64,000 nt of DNA from JABFRG01 sp046351415 (GTDB lineage Bacteria > Myxococcota_A > Polyangia > Polyangiales > Polyangiaceae). Below are positions 10,827-20,468 of this stretch, in pieces (position 1 is the first letter of the stretch; every line of letters begins with the position of its first letter). Both the position numbers and the translations under genes were made by a program. The notes under the pieces are model-generated. The model made no database searches. It worked only from the letters and a program-made list of their open reading frames with translations, and was not told the origin of the DNA. The stretch is taken from NCBI GenBank assembly GCA_046351415.1, contig JAXLYO010000012.1:148686-212685 (forward strand). The letters run 5' to 3'.

Positions 10827-10927
10827 GTTGTGCCGAAAAGTGGCTGTGGAGTGGTGCGGTTTCTTACGCTTCGTGTTGCCGGCCGCTTCTCTCGTCTCCG
10901 AGCGACGCGCCCGCCCCCCAAACTACC

Positions 10928-13267
10928 ATGCGTTCGTTCGAGATACTCGTCCCCGAACCCTCTCAATCCGCTCTCTCGAGTGCACCCCAAGGCGGCTCAG
11001 CCGTGGGAGGTCCGCTTCAGAACCGCCGATCGAAGAACTTTCTGGAAGTCTTCGTGCACGGCGCGAACATCACGGCGCGCGTCGAGGAGCGCCAGACGTC
11101 GAGCATCGTGCGCGACCTCTCGTACGCAATCCTGGAGCTCAGCACACGCGACTACGGAAAGCGCATCGTACCGTTCTACGACGACGCCTACGAGCTTGCG
11201 ATCGAGCGCTGCGCGGAAGCCGCATACATCAGTCTGTATCGCGGTGGCGCAGACCCGTTCGTCATCGTTTACGATCGTTGCGTGGCGTTCGCCGAGGTTG
11301 CAACGGGCGTACGAGACGCGTTGAACGCGCTGGTTGGGCAGGGGTCTGCGCCGAAATCGCGACGCACACCGGCGGGCGAATACGAAGAGCTTTCAGGTCT
11401 TGCGGCGCGCTTCGTGAGCGAACTCGGGCAAGTGCTCGACATCGAAGAATCGGCGGACGCCGCCTCGCTCCCGCCCCCGTCGATGGATACGCTGACGGTC
11501 GAACACCTGGCCGATGCGCCCGTGTCGATTTCCGCGGACTTCGCGCTGCGTCGGCCGGTCGAGCAGCGAAGTGCTTCCGACGTGGAATCGTCCGATCTCC
11601 ATGCGCTTCTGTTCTCGGGTCGTGCGCGTCTCGACGTGCGCGGCCGCGTCATCGAGCTCGGGGACATTCACCCCTTCGTGTTTGCCGATCGCCTTCTGCG
11701 CTTCGCTACGGAAGTTCTCGAGGCCTGGGCCGCGGGGAACGTGCGCCAGCTCAATCTTGCAGCGGGGACGTATACGCTAGGTGCGCGCACCAGCAGCTCG
11801 GGCGAAGTGGCGCTCCTGCTCCAGGGCGCCGGGCGTCAACTCTACACGTTCCCAGGCTTGTCGGCCTTCGACGTCGTAGCCGCAGCGGTCGCGTTCGGTC
11901 GTGGGCTTTGCCGTACGCTCCTCCGGCTCGATCGCAAACAGATGCGGAACCTGCGGCTCTCGGCGTTCCGCCGCCGCGTGCGCGAGGTGTCCGAATGGCT
12001 CCGCAACCTCACGGAGACCGACGAACGCATCAATCCTTCACCCGAGTCGTACCGTGCCTTCGCCAAGACGCCGCGCCAAGAAAGCGGCGAAGCAGCTCCG
12101 CTTCGGCTCCGCTATGCCGAGCGTTGGCGGGCGATGGTGCCGGGCATCGATCTTCGTTCCACCTTCCTCTGTGGCGACCGACTCATCGTCGGTGGCGCCC
12201 GCGATCTCTTCTGCCTCGACCGGACGAGTGGCGAGGTGCGCTGGCGTTCTCCCGTCGCCAAGGGGGTCTCCGTCGTCACGCCGCAAGGAATCGCGCGGGT
12301 GGGAAGTGACGGGACCATCTCGCTCCACGACTACGAGCGTGGCGCCATTGCGCTGCAGACCTGGATCGCTCCGAGGCACGGTGCGCTTCCGTCGGGCGCT
12401 GTCGTCAATTCGCCGGGCCTTCCGAAGCTTCTCGTCGTGACCGAAGGTGAGCGCCATCTCGTCGCGCTCGACCTTCTGAGCGGCGAGCCTCGTTGGCGGT
12501 TCGCCTGGTCCGGATCCTCCGTACCGCGTCTTCGGCGGGCAGGGAAGTTGCTCTACGTCGCTACGGGTGATGCATCCATCACTGCCATCGACCTGCTCTC
12601 GGGCGAAGTCGTGTGGCGTCGTTGCGACCGCTTCCGCTTCCGCGCGACGCCCACACTCCACGCCGACACCTGCTACGCGATTTCGGGTGCGACGGCGGTT
12701 CCCGGTAAACTGCACGCGTTTGATGCCTATTCGGGCGCCACGAAGTGGGCCGTTCCGCTCCTCTCGGGTCCCTGCACGGTCGAAGGGGGGCCTCTCTGTG
12801 CGGGTTCTTCGGTCGTCGTACCCATGCGCGAGCGCGGGATGCTGGCGCTCGTCGGCTACGATCGTGCGACGGGCGAGGAGCGCTGGCGGACGAAGGGCGT
12901 TTCCGCGATGGGAACGTCGTTCTTGTGTGTCGATGACCGCATCATCGGAAACGCTCCCACGGGCGAGCTCTCTGCGGTCGACTCCGAGACCGGGAAGATC
13001 GTCTACAGCCACGCGTTCGGACGTGTCGTCGACACCGACGTTCCCCGTCGGCTCGAGCCCATCCTCCGGTCCGGTGCGCTCTACGTCCCCCACACCGACG
13101 TGCATATCCTTCGTCCGAGCGATGGTCGCGTTCTCGGGCGTGTGGGCGCAACCGACGCCATTCCAGACCTCCTGCGGGTGGACGAGCGCTGCGACGTCTA
13201 TCTCGCCGAAGAAAGTGGGCATGTTGCCGCATATGGTGTCGGCCCCACACTCTCCCTCGTGAGGTAA
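10928..13267 (+). CDS. PQQ-like beta-propeller repeat protein
   Basis: The 779-residue product has an unrecognised N-terminal half (about 1-395) and a C-terminal beta-propeller made of PQQ-type repeats. The repeat phrases recur: LFCLDRTSGEVRWRSPV, LVALDLLSGEPRWRFAW, ITAIDLLSGEVVWRRC, LHAFDAYSGATKWAVPL and others at roughly 40-residue spacing. Such propellers occur in BamB-like and quinoprotein-related proteins, usually as scaffolds. No signal peptide or lipobox is visible at the ATG at 10928, so it may be cytoplasmic. The MAPEG gene starts inside its stop codon (TAATG), pointing to translational coupling. The function is unknown beyond the fold. Confidence 0.8.
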   Translation: MRSFEILVPEPSQSALSSAPQGGSAVGGPLQNRRSKNFLEVFVHGANITARVEERQTSSIVRDLSYAILELSTRDYGKRIVPFYDDAYELAIERCAEAAYISLYRGGADPFVIVYDRCVAFAEVATGVRDALNALVGQGSAPKSRRTPAGEYEELSGLAARFVSELGQVLDIEESADAASLPPPSMDTLTVEHLADAPVSISADFALRRPVEQRSASDVESSDLHALLFSGRARLDVRGRVIELGDIHPFVFADRLLRFATEVLEAWAAGNVRQLNLAAGTYTLGARTSSSGEVALLLQGAGRQLYTFPGLSAFDVVAAAVAFGRGLCRTLLRLDRKQMRNLRLSAFRRRVREVSEWLRNLTETDERINPSPESYRAFAKTPRQESGEAAPLRLRYAERWRAMVPGIDLRSTFLCGDRLIVGGARDLFCLDRTSGEVRWRSPVAKGVSVVTPQGIARVGSDGTISLHDYERGAIALQTWIAPRHGALPSGAVVNSPGLPKLLVVTEGERHLVALDLLSGEPRWRFAWSGSSVPRLRRAGKLLYVATGDASITAIDLLSGEVVWRRCDRFRFRATPTLHADTCYAISGATAVPGKLHAFDAYSGATKWAVPLLSGPCTVEGGPLCAGSSVVVPMRERGMLALVGYDRATGEERWRTKGVSAMGTSFLCVDDRIIGNAPTGELSAVDSETGKIVYSHAFGRVVDTDVPRRLEPILRSGALYVPHTDVHILRPSDGRVLGRVGATDAIPDLLRVDERCDVYLAEESGHVAAYGVGPTLSLVR

Positions 13268-13659
13268 TGGTGAACATTCTCGCCACCGTTCCCATCTCGC
13301 TCTTGTGGGTCTACTTGACGAAGTCCCTCGCGATTCGAGGGATCATCAAGCAGACCGGCAAGTACGACAACGACAACCCCCGCGACCAGCAAGCGGCCCT
13401 CGAAGGTCCTGCGAAGAGAGCGATCGCTGCCCACTACAACGGGTTCGAGGCGTTTCCGGGCTTCGCCATCGGTGTCGTTCTCGCGAAGGTCACAGGGACT
13501 CGGCCGGACATTGCGATGATCCTCGCGTGGGTCCACGTGGCCGCTCGGATCGTCTATCCGTTTCTCTACATCAACCAAATCTCGTCGCTTCGCAGCACGG
13601 TATGGGCGGTCGGCTTCCTTGCGACGATGGGCCTGCTCTGCCTGCCCGTGTTCGGCTGA
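13267..13659 (+). CDS. MAPEG-family membrane protein
   Basis: This 130-residue protein has four hydrophobic helices and the MAPEG-type features of a helix-1 loop with asparagine/arginine (DNDNPRDQQ), an A-x-x-N-G-x-EAFP-x-F stretch (AHYNGFEAFPGF) and an R-x-x-Y-P-x-L-Y segment (ARIVYPFLYINQ). Bacterial members are inner-membrane proteins related to microsomal glutathione S-transferases; the substrate is unknown here. Its start overlaps the stop of the PQQ protein by one base, so the two are translated together. It is convergent with the Sel1-repeat gene, seven bases away. Confidence 0.88.
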   Translation: MVNILATVPISLLWVYLTKSLAIRGIIKQTGKYDNDNPRDQQAALEGPAKRAIAAHYNGFEAFPGFAIGVVLAKVTGTRPDIAMILAWVHVAARIVYPFLYINQISSLRSTVWAVGFLATMGLLCLPVFG

Positions 13660-13666
13660 AAGCGAC

Positions 13667-14869
13667 CTACAGTTTCGTTTCGCTCGGCGCTGGCTTGCGA
13701 CGCGCGCCGCCCGCGAACCCGAACACGAGCAGGACGGCGAGAAAACCGGCGCACGTGAAGACGCCCGTTTGATGAATGCGGCTAGGTAGCCACTGCCACT
13801 GACCGGTGCCCCAGAGGACCCACCCCGCGCCCGCACCCAGAATGCCGCCCGGAATGGCACGGAACCATGTCTTCGTCTTGTAAACAATGAGTGTCGGCAG
13901 GATGCCGAAGACGAGCAGCGCCAAAGGACCAATACGCTCGATATGTTCGCCAAAGAGCGGCACTTCGGACTTGCGCTGGAGCATGTATGTCGCACCCTGC
14001 TCGAGGGCGTAGCCTGCGCCCGCGGCTGCCCCCAGGAAGAGCGTTGCGTACATGAAGGCAGCCAGGCCCGGGCCTGGGGTGAAACGCGGTTCCCGGGGCG
14101 ATGCATCGACCTTCGGCGCCGGCAGTTGTTTCTTGACGTTTCGCGGCGTGCTGCGCTCTTCCGGCTCGGCCTCGGCAGTGTCGACATCGGAAGCCGCATC
14201 CGCGTTCTCCGCTCGAGGAGCGGTACTCGGGAGGACGGCTGCTTCGTCCGACCTTCCGATGGACAAGGGAGCGCGACTTGCGGGACCTACGCCCGCCAGC
14301 GGTTCACTGACTTCACTCTCGCGATAGCCGAGATTCCTTGCCTTGCGGGCGAGCGCCTCGCGAGAGGTGTCGTCGACCAAGTCTGCGCGCTTCACCCAGG
14401 CACCGCATCCTAGCTCTGCGAGGGCCGTCGCATACGCCGCGCTACCGGGCTCCGCCTCGACATTCGCGGCGCGCGCTGCGGACCGATACCAGACCTCGGC
14501 CTTCTCCGGATCGCGCTTGTAGTGCGTGCCCGAAGCGTAGAGATTGCCGAGGTAAACCCGGGCTTGCAGATGACCCGCGTCTGCAGCTTCGCGTAGTCGC
14601 GCGAGGCCAGCGCTGCTCTCCGCGTTCGGAATGCGTCCCGTGAGATGAAACAGCGCGATCGCATAGTGCGCGTCGCCGCTTCCGAGTCTTCCGGCTGCTT
14701 CGTAGGCCGAGAAGGTCGCTTCGAGGTCGGCTGCAACGCCGTCTCCCGTGCGGTAGCGCCGAGCGAGAACGAGCAAACCGTCGATGTCACCCGCGCGTTC
14801 GAGGGCCTCGATGCTCTCTTCGCCCGCATCTTCTCCCCGTGCGTCTAGCTGTTCTTGCTCAGGTTTCAT
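13667..14869 (-). CDS. Sel1-repeat protein with C-terminal membrane domain
   Basis: The 400-residue product starts with Sel1/TPR-like helical repeats (about residues 20-150; A-x-x-G-x-x-x-A-x-Y phrases such as AADAGHLQARVYLGNLYASG), then a Pro/Ala/Glu-rich linker (about 190-265), then three or four transmembrane helices from about residue 275 on. Sel1 repeats are protein-binding scaffolds. It lies 16 bases downstream of the SrfC-type GTPase on the same strand, so it is probably its operon partner and could tether the GTPase to the inner membrane; that is inference. The C-terminal tail is basic. No signal peptide is seen, so the repeats should be cytoplasmic. Confidence 0.75.
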   Translation of the reverse strand: MKPEQEQLDARGEDAGEESIEALERAGDIDGLLVLARRYRTGDGVAADLEATFSAYEAAGRLGSGDAHYAIALFHLTGRIPNAESSAGLARLREAADAGHLQARVYLGNLYASGTHYKRDPEKAEVWYRSAARAANVEAEPGSAAYATALAELGCGAWVKRADLVDDTSREALARKARNLGYRESEVSEPLAGVGPASRAPLSIGRSDEAAVLPSTAPRAENADAASDVDTAEAEPEERSTPRNVKKQLPAPKVDASPREPRFTPGPGLAAFMYATLFLGAAAGAGYALEQGATYMLQRKSEVPLFGEHIERIGPLALLVFGILPTLIVYKTKTWFRAIPGGILGAGAGWVLWGTGQWQWLPSRIHQTGVFTCAGFLAVLLVFGFAGGARRKPAPSETKL

Positions 14870-14885
14870 GACGAGAGAGTGGAGG

Positions 14886-17411
14886 TCATGCCGAGCGCGT
14901 TGGCGCGTCGTTCTCCACCTTGGCGCGAAGCGCTACGAGGGTCTTGATGCGCGGATCATCCTCCGCCCGCTGAACGTTCTCCGGGGCGGAACGAAGGTAC
15001 AGCGGCCCAAGCTCGTTGCAGAATGCACGAAAACGCTCGCGGCCGGCAAACACGATTTCCGGTGCGTCGGTCGGGGAAGCTGCGCTTTCGTCCGCTTCGA
15101 AGTCGAGGTTCGTCCAATCGACGGATTCTGCGGTTTCGCCTGCGGTCGTCGCCGATTCGGCAAAGCTGAGCCGGACCGGGAGCGCCGTCGCGCGTCTCGT
15201 GCGGCCTTGGAAGAGGTCGACGGTCGCATCGGAGATGCGCACGCGCAGGATGGTAGCGATGAGCTCCGGGTCGACAGTCTTTCGCGAAAAATACGGAAAA
15301 AGGGCCGTGCCGAGCTCTGGCAAGAGCGCCTTCGACGTGACCGTCTCGACGAGGAATACCTCGGCTGCGGCGAGTGGAATGGCAAGGGGACTTTCCCGAA
15401 GGCGTGCGAGGGCGCGAGCCTTCCACCACTTGAGTGTGTGCAGGAGGAGGCGCTTCACCTTGTCTGAGGCCTTCAGGGAGAGCTGCAAGGTGGCATCGAG
15501 CGACTTCTGCACCTCGCGCACCACCTCTTCCTGAGGTAACGCGATTCGGCCGATGAACTCACCGAACGGCGCGCCTGAATAGCGCTTGCCCATCTCGGTT
15601 CGCAGCGCGTTCGTGAGAGACAGGGCGAGCTCGAGGCGTCTTGTGCGCTCCTCGCTTTCGTCACGCGAAGGCGTAAGGGCCCTCAGCACGGCGAGGAATT
15701 CTCCGCGAATGAGCTCCGCCTCGCGCGCAAGTTCTCTTTGCTTCACGTTCTCGCGAAGCTTTCGAAGGAGCGCCTTTGCGAGCAGGGGAATGCCGCTCCG
15801 GGGAAGGTTCGTGTCGGGGTCGGTCCCCTCGACGGCCTCCCACTTCTCCCGCGGATTCTCGATGAAACGCGCGACGGCGCGGGCGCCGAAGTAGCCGTCT
15901 TTGACCGCGAGGTAGTCACTCGTGTCGGCCTTGAGCGTCTGCATCTGGTCGGCGTACGGGTTTCGCACCCAAAACATGTTGGTGAACGCCTTTCCGCGCG
16001 CACCCCAGTTGAGCACCCACGAGGAGAAGCTGCGCGCCCAAAAGTCGACGCAAGCTTCTTGCACGCGCGACTCCCAACGCTCCTTCGCGTTGTCGCTACG
16101 AAGCGCGCCCAAGCTCATGTCGAACTTCGTGAGAGCCAAGAACAAGCTGGGGGCGTCGAGCTCGTCGGGAGTACTCGGCGTATCGGCACCGAAGCGGGTG
16201 CGAAGCCAGCTCTCTACCTGCGTCTGCAGCTGAATGGCCTCGGGCTTCGTCGGACCCGGCGAGCAGAGGACGAGAGCGGTGACTTCGCGGTCTGCAGCGA
16301 ATTGCTCGAAGAGGAACGTGAGCTTGCCACGCTTGTACACCTCGATCGCGTGCTCGAGGCTGCCCGTACGGAGCTCATTCGGACCAAAGCCGTTCAATCC
16401 CTTGAGTGCTCGGCCGCCCGGAAAATCGAGCACGTCGGCCGACGCGAGCAAAGAGCCTTCGGGGGCCCGCAGAGGCAGTCGAAGCTCGGCGATGAGCGCA
16501 GAGAGGACGGCAGGGTCGACATCGGCGTCACGCTTGTGCTCAGGCAAGTAGATGCGAATGGGCGCGAGCGTGCGGCCGATCGCGTTGAGGCAGCTCGCGT
16601 CGATGAGCGATGGGTCTTTGCTCGAGGCGCGGACGTGCTCGATTTGCACCTCGACCGTGGTCGCGTGGCCGACGACTTCCAAGCCTTCGTGCAGGCGAGT
16701 GAAGAGAGCGTCCAGGTCGGGCGCGTAGCTGCCTCCGCCCCAGAAGAGCGAGAAGAGCTTCACGAAGCCTGGCACCGTCGTGATGCGCGCTTTGTAGGTG
16801 CCTGCAAGAAGCTCCGGCGAGCGACGGAGTTCGTTCAAGTAGGGGTGTCGGTCTTGGTACTTCTTTCCGAGGTTGTGCAGCACCGTCTCCCACGCATCGA
16901 GATAGCGCGGTCCAGCCTTGGTGCCGCCCGCGCTTTCGGCCTCGCGCAGGCAACGGGAGATGCGCTCGCCATCGGGGGGAGGCGCCGTGCATTCGACGAG
17001 GAAGCCTGTGGCGAGTGACTCGAGGACCGTCTCGAGGTCGAGCAACCGACAGGCGAACTCACCGCGCTCTGGCGCTGAGGAGCCTACTTGGGACGAGAAG
17101 CGTGTCACGACGCCCGTCGACTCGACACCCTTCGCCGGATTGATCTCCTTCAAGAAGTCGAGCTCTCGCGAGCGAGCAAGAACGCTCAAATTTCCGACGT
17201 CGTGGGCGAGGAGCGCTCCAATGAGGAACGACTTCCCCGCTTGCGAGGGACCGAACAGTCCAACGGCCTGAGGCCTGTCCCACGCGCGTGCTAGTTTGCG
17301 CGCACGAATCGACAGGTCTCGCAGTGTCTGTACCTCGGGGTCCATCTCGCCGCTGCGGGAAACCGCAGCCAATGCCTCCGATACTGCCTGCTCGAGAACC
17401 ATCACGGTCAT
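14886..17411 (-). CDS. SrfC-family protein (dynamin-like P-loop GTPase)
   Basis: This 841-residue protein matches the SrfC (virulence factor) family. The N-terminal signature is strong: GPSQAGKSFL at 54-63 with the P-loop lysine at 60, then DFLKEINP and ESTGVVTRFS, the phrases that mark SrfC. The rest is long and helical with basic patches (RLLLHTLKWWKARALARL near residue 660). It should be a cytoplasmic nucleotide-driven protein that can approach membranes. In enterobacteria srfA, srfB and srfC are adjacent; here SrfC sits with a Sel1 membrane protein 7.5 kb from the SrfB operon. An alternative ATG lies three codons in. It is divergent from the MORN/coiled-coil gene. Confidence 0.85.
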   Translation of the reverse strand: MTVMVLEQAVSEALAAVSRSGEMDPEVQTLRDLSIRARKLARAWDRPQAVGLFGPSQAGKSFLIGALLAHDVGNLSVLARSRELDFLKEINPAKGVESTGVVTRFSSQVGSSAPERGEFACRLLDLETVLESLATGFLVECTAPPPDGERISRCLREAESAGGTKAGPRYLDAWETVLHNLGKKYQDRHPYLNELRRSPELLAGTYKARITTVPGFVKLFSLFWGGGSYAPDLDALFTRLHEGLEVVGHATTVEVQIEHVRASSKDPSLIDASCLNAIGRTLAPIRIYLPEHKRDADVDPAVLSALIAELRLPLRAPEGSLLASADVLDFPGGRALKGLNGFGPNELRTGSLEHAIEVYKRGKLTFLFEQFAADREVTALVLCSPGPTKPEAIQLQTQVESWLRTRFGADTPSTPDELDAPSLFLALTKFDMSLGALRSDNAKERWESRVQEACVDFWARSFSSWVLNWGARGKAFTNMFWVRNPYADQMQTLKADTSDYLAVKDGYFGARAVARFIENPREKWEAVEGTDPDTNLPRSGIPLLAKALLRKLRENVKQRELAREAELIRGEFLAVLRALTPSRDESEERTRRLELALSLTNALRTEMGKRYSGAPFGEFIGRIALPQEEVVREVQKSLDATLQLSLKASDKVKRLLLHTLKWWKARALARLRESPLAIPLAAAEVFLVETVTSKALLPELGTALFPYFSRKTVDPELIATILRVRISDATVDLFQGRTRRATALPVRLSFAESATTAGETAESVDWTNLDFEADESAASPTDAPEIVFAGRERFRAFCNELGPLYLRSAPENVQRAEDDPRIKTLVALRAKVENDAPTRSA

Positions 17412-17487
17412 AGGTAAAGGCTACCCTAAAGCCGCCGCGGAATACACGCCTTCGCCGCGCGACGATTCTCGCGCCCGAAGCTCAGCG

Positions 17488-18507
17488 TTGGGCGCCCAAG
17501 CGCTATTTTGTGACGCCGACCCGACGAGTGGCAAGATTCAGTACCCCCAAGGCCCCGTGTACGAGGGCAGCATCAAGGCGAGCGCGCCCAGCGGGGACGG
17601 AACGCTCACGCGACCCGACGGAGTCAGCATCATGGGGCCATTCAACGGAGACACCGTGAATGGATTCGGCGTGTACTCTGCACCGAATCGTGACCCGTTC
17701 TGGGGGCCACTCGCGAACGGAGTCCCGAACGGTCAGGGTGTCTGCGGTGAAGCGCTCTGCAACATGCGAAACGGCAAAGACGAAACCAAGTCGTTCATCG
17801 AGGACCTCGCCAAGAAGCGCACGGACCAGGCACTCACGCGCGACACCGATGCGGCGCTCGAAAAGCTGGAGAAACGGCACAAGGAAGAGACGGACAAGAC
17901 GAGCAGCGCGCTCGTCGGTACCCAGCGCATCAACCAGCGCTTGTACGGTCCCGACGACGAATGCGCGTGCCACTTGGGGAAGCCATGTATCGGCCTCGCA
18001 AGCTCCGAGTGGGACGAACGCACGCGTGCTTGCAACAAAATGCTCGACCATCGGGAAGCCGATGCCTGTCGCGCAAAGGTGTACGAAGAGAAGAAGCAGG
18101 CGGAGATCGAGCGAAAGAGGGAGAGGGAAGAAGAGAAGCGCAGGTGCCGGGAACAGTACGCCAAGTGGCTGTCTCTCAAGGACGATCCGGCTGCATTGGC
18201 GCGCGAGCGCGAAGAAGGTCGCGCGTTCGAACGTCTCTTGGCACGGGAGCTCGTCGACGCGCGAGAGGCCTACAAGAAAGCACGCACGGAGCTCGAGGAG
18301 CGGAGACGCCAGCAGCTTGCAGACGAGGAGGAGCGCAAGCGGGTTCGCGCCAAGATCGATGCGGACATCAAGGCCGAACGCGAGCGCGAGCTCGACCGTC
18401 TCAAGAAGCGGTGCAGCGGACGAACGCCATCGGCGGCGGACTGCGTTTGCGGCGCCGTCTTCAAGCTACCGCCCTCCAAGTCGAAGCACGCGGTCTGCAA
18501 GGCGTAA
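17488..18507 (+). CDS. MORN-like repeat and coiled-coil protein, start uncertain
   Basis: The reading frame is clearly coding but has no convincing start. It extends upstream into the SrfC gene, the first in-frame ATG (17632) would cut the repeat region, and I use the TTG at 17488. From there the product is about 339 residues. Residues about 15-90 hold degenerate MORN repeats (Y-x-G, G-x-G-T-L, F-N-G-D-x-x-N-G-F-G-x-Y). A charged coiled coil of Glu, Arg and Lys follows (about 190-310), then a Cys-containing tail with CSGRTP and CVCG. MORN repeats bind membranes or proteins. Divergence from the SrfC gene suggests a shared control region. The function is unknown. Confidence 0.6.
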   Translation: MGAQALFCDADPTSGKIQYPQGPVYEGSIKASAPSGDGTLTRPDGVSIMGPFNGDTVNGFGVYSAPNRDPFWGPLANGVPNGQGVCGEALCNMRNGKDETKSFIEDLAKKRTDQALTRDTDAALEKLEKRHKEETDKTSSALVGTQRINQRLYGPDDECACHLGKPCIGLASSEWDERTRACNKMLDHREADACRAKVYEEKKQAEIERKREREEEKRRCREQYAKWLSLKDDPAALAREREEGRAFERLLARELVDAREAYKKARTELEERRRQQLADEEERKRVRAKIDADIKAERERELDRLKKRCSGRTPSAADCVCGAVFKLPPSKSKHAVCKA

Positions 18508-18525
18508 TGAGCCGCCGTGCCGTTG

Positions 18526-20148
18526 CTACTGAGGAACGGCGGGGCGAATGATGTAAAATGAACCTTTCTGAAGGAGCGACCCGCGCGTAACCAGAAGGAG
18601 GTCTCGTGTCCCCGGGATGTTTCGAAGGCGCCAAGGCACCATGCCAATTTCCGCCTCGGGAAGCCGGTAGGTCTGAAGGCCGCCATTGGGAAGCATGACG
18701 TAGAGCTCTTCGTTCGAGCTGACCCCGTAGAGAACTCCAACACTATCGAACGCAACGTCGCGAATGCCGCCGGGGGGACCATAGCTGGTGACGAGGTCCT
18801 TGAAGCCGGTGCCCTTGCGCCGCTCGACGCGCGAACCCTTCACGATGGCGGCTTCGGTATACCCGCCATTGAAGGCGATGGCACCGAACGTCGCCGGGTC
18901 ATTGTCGTCGGAGACGCCTGGATTTCCGTCCTGGGCGTCGAACACCATGAAGTCGCTGAGCTGCGTGCCGAGGAAGGTTTTCGCGGCGCCACGGTGCACG
19001 CTGCGGATGTACATGTGAGGGGGCTGCGATTGGATGCCGAATCCGACGATGCTCTCGCTCGGCGTGATGGGAAAGTTGAAGACGAACTTGCTGTCGTTCG
19101 TCTGCTCTCGGTAAACGCGGATGTCGGTCTTGCTGACGAGTCCGTTGTTCACCACGTTCTGGCGCCTGAAACGACGAACCTCACCCGCCTCCGAGACGAC
19201 GACGCCGGCGGCAGAGCCCGAGTCGAACACGACGGGGGCAACGTTCTCGTTGAAGAGCACATTGCCAATACCGCTGAAACCCATCCACACGGTGGGCGAA
19301 TTGACGATCGGCACACCGACGATGCCGCGGTTCGCCACGGTTCCCGTTGTCGAACCCGTGTACGCGGGGTACTTGAAGAGTGGGTCGCTCGGCCTATCGA
19401 GGTCGTAGCGCGCGACGGTCACATTGCCGTCGAATGACGCCGCCCAGTAGACCTTGCGGCCCTTGATGTTGAGGCTCGAAAACTCGTCGATGCCGTTCTT
19501 CTTCTCGTCGAGCGGAAGCTTGATGAGGCAGAACGGTGCGCCATCGATTGGCTGGCAAAGCTGGTCGAGGCTCTGGAACGTTTGCGGGGAGACGGGCACC
19601 GGCTCGCATTGCGTCTTGACGCACGAGTTCTGCTGCAAGAAGTTCACGCCAGCCGCGGCGGTCGTGAATTTCGAGATGGGAATCGTGATCGTGTCGCTGT
19701 CGCTGCGGATCTGATCCGTGCGCTGCCAGCCTGCACCTTCTCGTGACCAGACCTTGCAGCCTGCGGGCGTCTGCGCGTAGGCACCGACCATCTCGCGGTC
19801 GAGGGGAAGGGTGAGCTCGGCTGGTTTCGTGAGCTGGGTGCCTTCCGGAAGGAGCTTGACCGCGGGGCCCACGCGCTCGGCGGTTTCGGGCAGCGGGGTA
19901 TCGTCGATGACACCTTGGAAAGAGACGCGAACTTTCGCGCTGAGGGCGCCAGCGGGAATCTTCAAACGAATGCCGGCGAAGTCGCTCCCGGCTAGGCCTA
20001 CGACTTCACCACCCTCTGGACCGATGTCGGCGCCCGTGAAGGGCGCATTGGGATCCGCCGGGGCGGTCGTCGAAGACGAACACGAAGGAGCGAAAACGAC
20101 GAGAGAAGCAACACCAAGCGGCCAAAGGAAGCGGAGTTTGCGTAGCAT
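18526..20148 (-). CDS. Lipoprotein with ZU5-like N-terminal domain
   Basis: This 540-residue protein has a signal peptide ending in a lipobox-like FAPSC (Cys23), followed by Ser and Thr. Residues about 40-150 read like a ZU5-type beta domain (IGPEGGEVVGL, LKIPAGAL, PLPETAERVGPAVKLLPEGTQLTKPAELTLPL), a module that occurs in many myxobacterial surface proteins. The remaining 390 residues look beta-rich, with short repeats of the kind VYWAASFDGNVTVARYDL and VGVLYGVSSNEELYVMLP that suggest a propeller. It should sit on the outer membrane. It is convergent with the MORN gene and follows the small peptide gene at 20298 in the same direction, 149 bases downstream. Confidence 0.75.
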   Translation of the reverse strand: MLRKLRFLWPLGVASLVVFAPSCSSSTTAPADPNAPFTGADIGPEGGEVVGLAGSDFAGIRLKIPAGALSAKVRVSFQGVIDDTPLPETAERVGPAVKLLPEGTQLTKPAELTLPLDREMVGAYAQTPAGCKVWSREGAGWQRTDQIRSDSDTITIPISKFTTAAAGVNFLQQNSCVKTQCEPVPVSPQTFQSLDQLCQPIDGAPFCLIKLPLDEKKNGIDEFSSLNIKGRKVYWAASFDGNVTVARYDLDRPSDPLFKYPAYTGSTTGTVANRGIVGVPIVNSPTVWMGFSGIGNVLFNENVAPVVFDSGSAAGVVVSEAGEVRRFRRQNVVNNGLVSKTDIRVYREQTNDSKFVFNFPITPSESIVGFGIQSQPPHMYIRSVHRGAAKTFLGTQLSDFMVFDAQDGNPGVSDDNDPATFGAIAFNGGYTEAAIVKGSRVERRKGTGFKDLVTSYGPPGGIRDVAFDSVGVLYGVSSNEELYVMLPNGGLQTYRLPEAEIGMVPWRLRNIPGTRDLLLVTRGSLLQKGSFYIIRPAVPQ

Positions 20149-20297
20149 CGACTCGTTCGCTACTCGAATTTGGGCGCCGACGCCTAGCGATTAATGCGGA
20201 CGATCCTGCCGGAAGTCGCGCTTTGGGCGAGGCGGGAACCCGGGGGCGACACGCGATGCGGACGCCCCAGGCTCACCTAGGGAAACACGGTGAGTGA

Positions 20298-20468
20298 TTA
20301 CGCCTTGTCTTGACCGTACCCCTTGCCGTTCGGCGGGTTCGAGGCTTGGGTGGTGCGCGAGTCGGTCGTAGGAAGTTTCGTGTTCCCACAGCCGCCCGTG
20401 TTCACTTCGGTGCGGACGCTAGAACGGGTGCGGCGGAGGCGTAGTTGGAGCTGGTTGGAGGTCTTCAT
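20298..20468 (-). CDS. 56-residue GGC-motif peptide, possible RiPP-like precursor
   Basis: The ORF runs from ATG (20468-20466) to TAA (20300-20298) and encodes 56 residues: a very basic first third (LQLRLRRTRSSVRT), then VNTGGCGNTK with the only cysteine, then a polar Thr/Ser/Asn/Gly tail. A fair Shine-Dalgarno sequence, AAGGAA, ends six bases before the ATG. It lies in a 550-base interval between the hydrolase and the ZU5 lipoprotein, all on one strand. It shares the GGC-A/G-N motif, a Ser-Ser pair and a basic leader-like start with the peptide at 9184. No maturation enzyme is next to it. The 230 bases upstream (20469-20698) hold nothing else I can support. Confidence 0.5.
   Translation of the reverse strand: MKTSNQLQLRLRRTRSSVRTEVNTGGCGNTKLPTTDSRTTQASNPPNGKGYGQDKA

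Noticed and set aside
10681..12309. Plus-strand ORF of 542 residues
   Set aside because: It is Arg/Ala-rich in a second frame of the PQQ gene and the neighbouring membrane protein, a shadow in GC-rich DNA.
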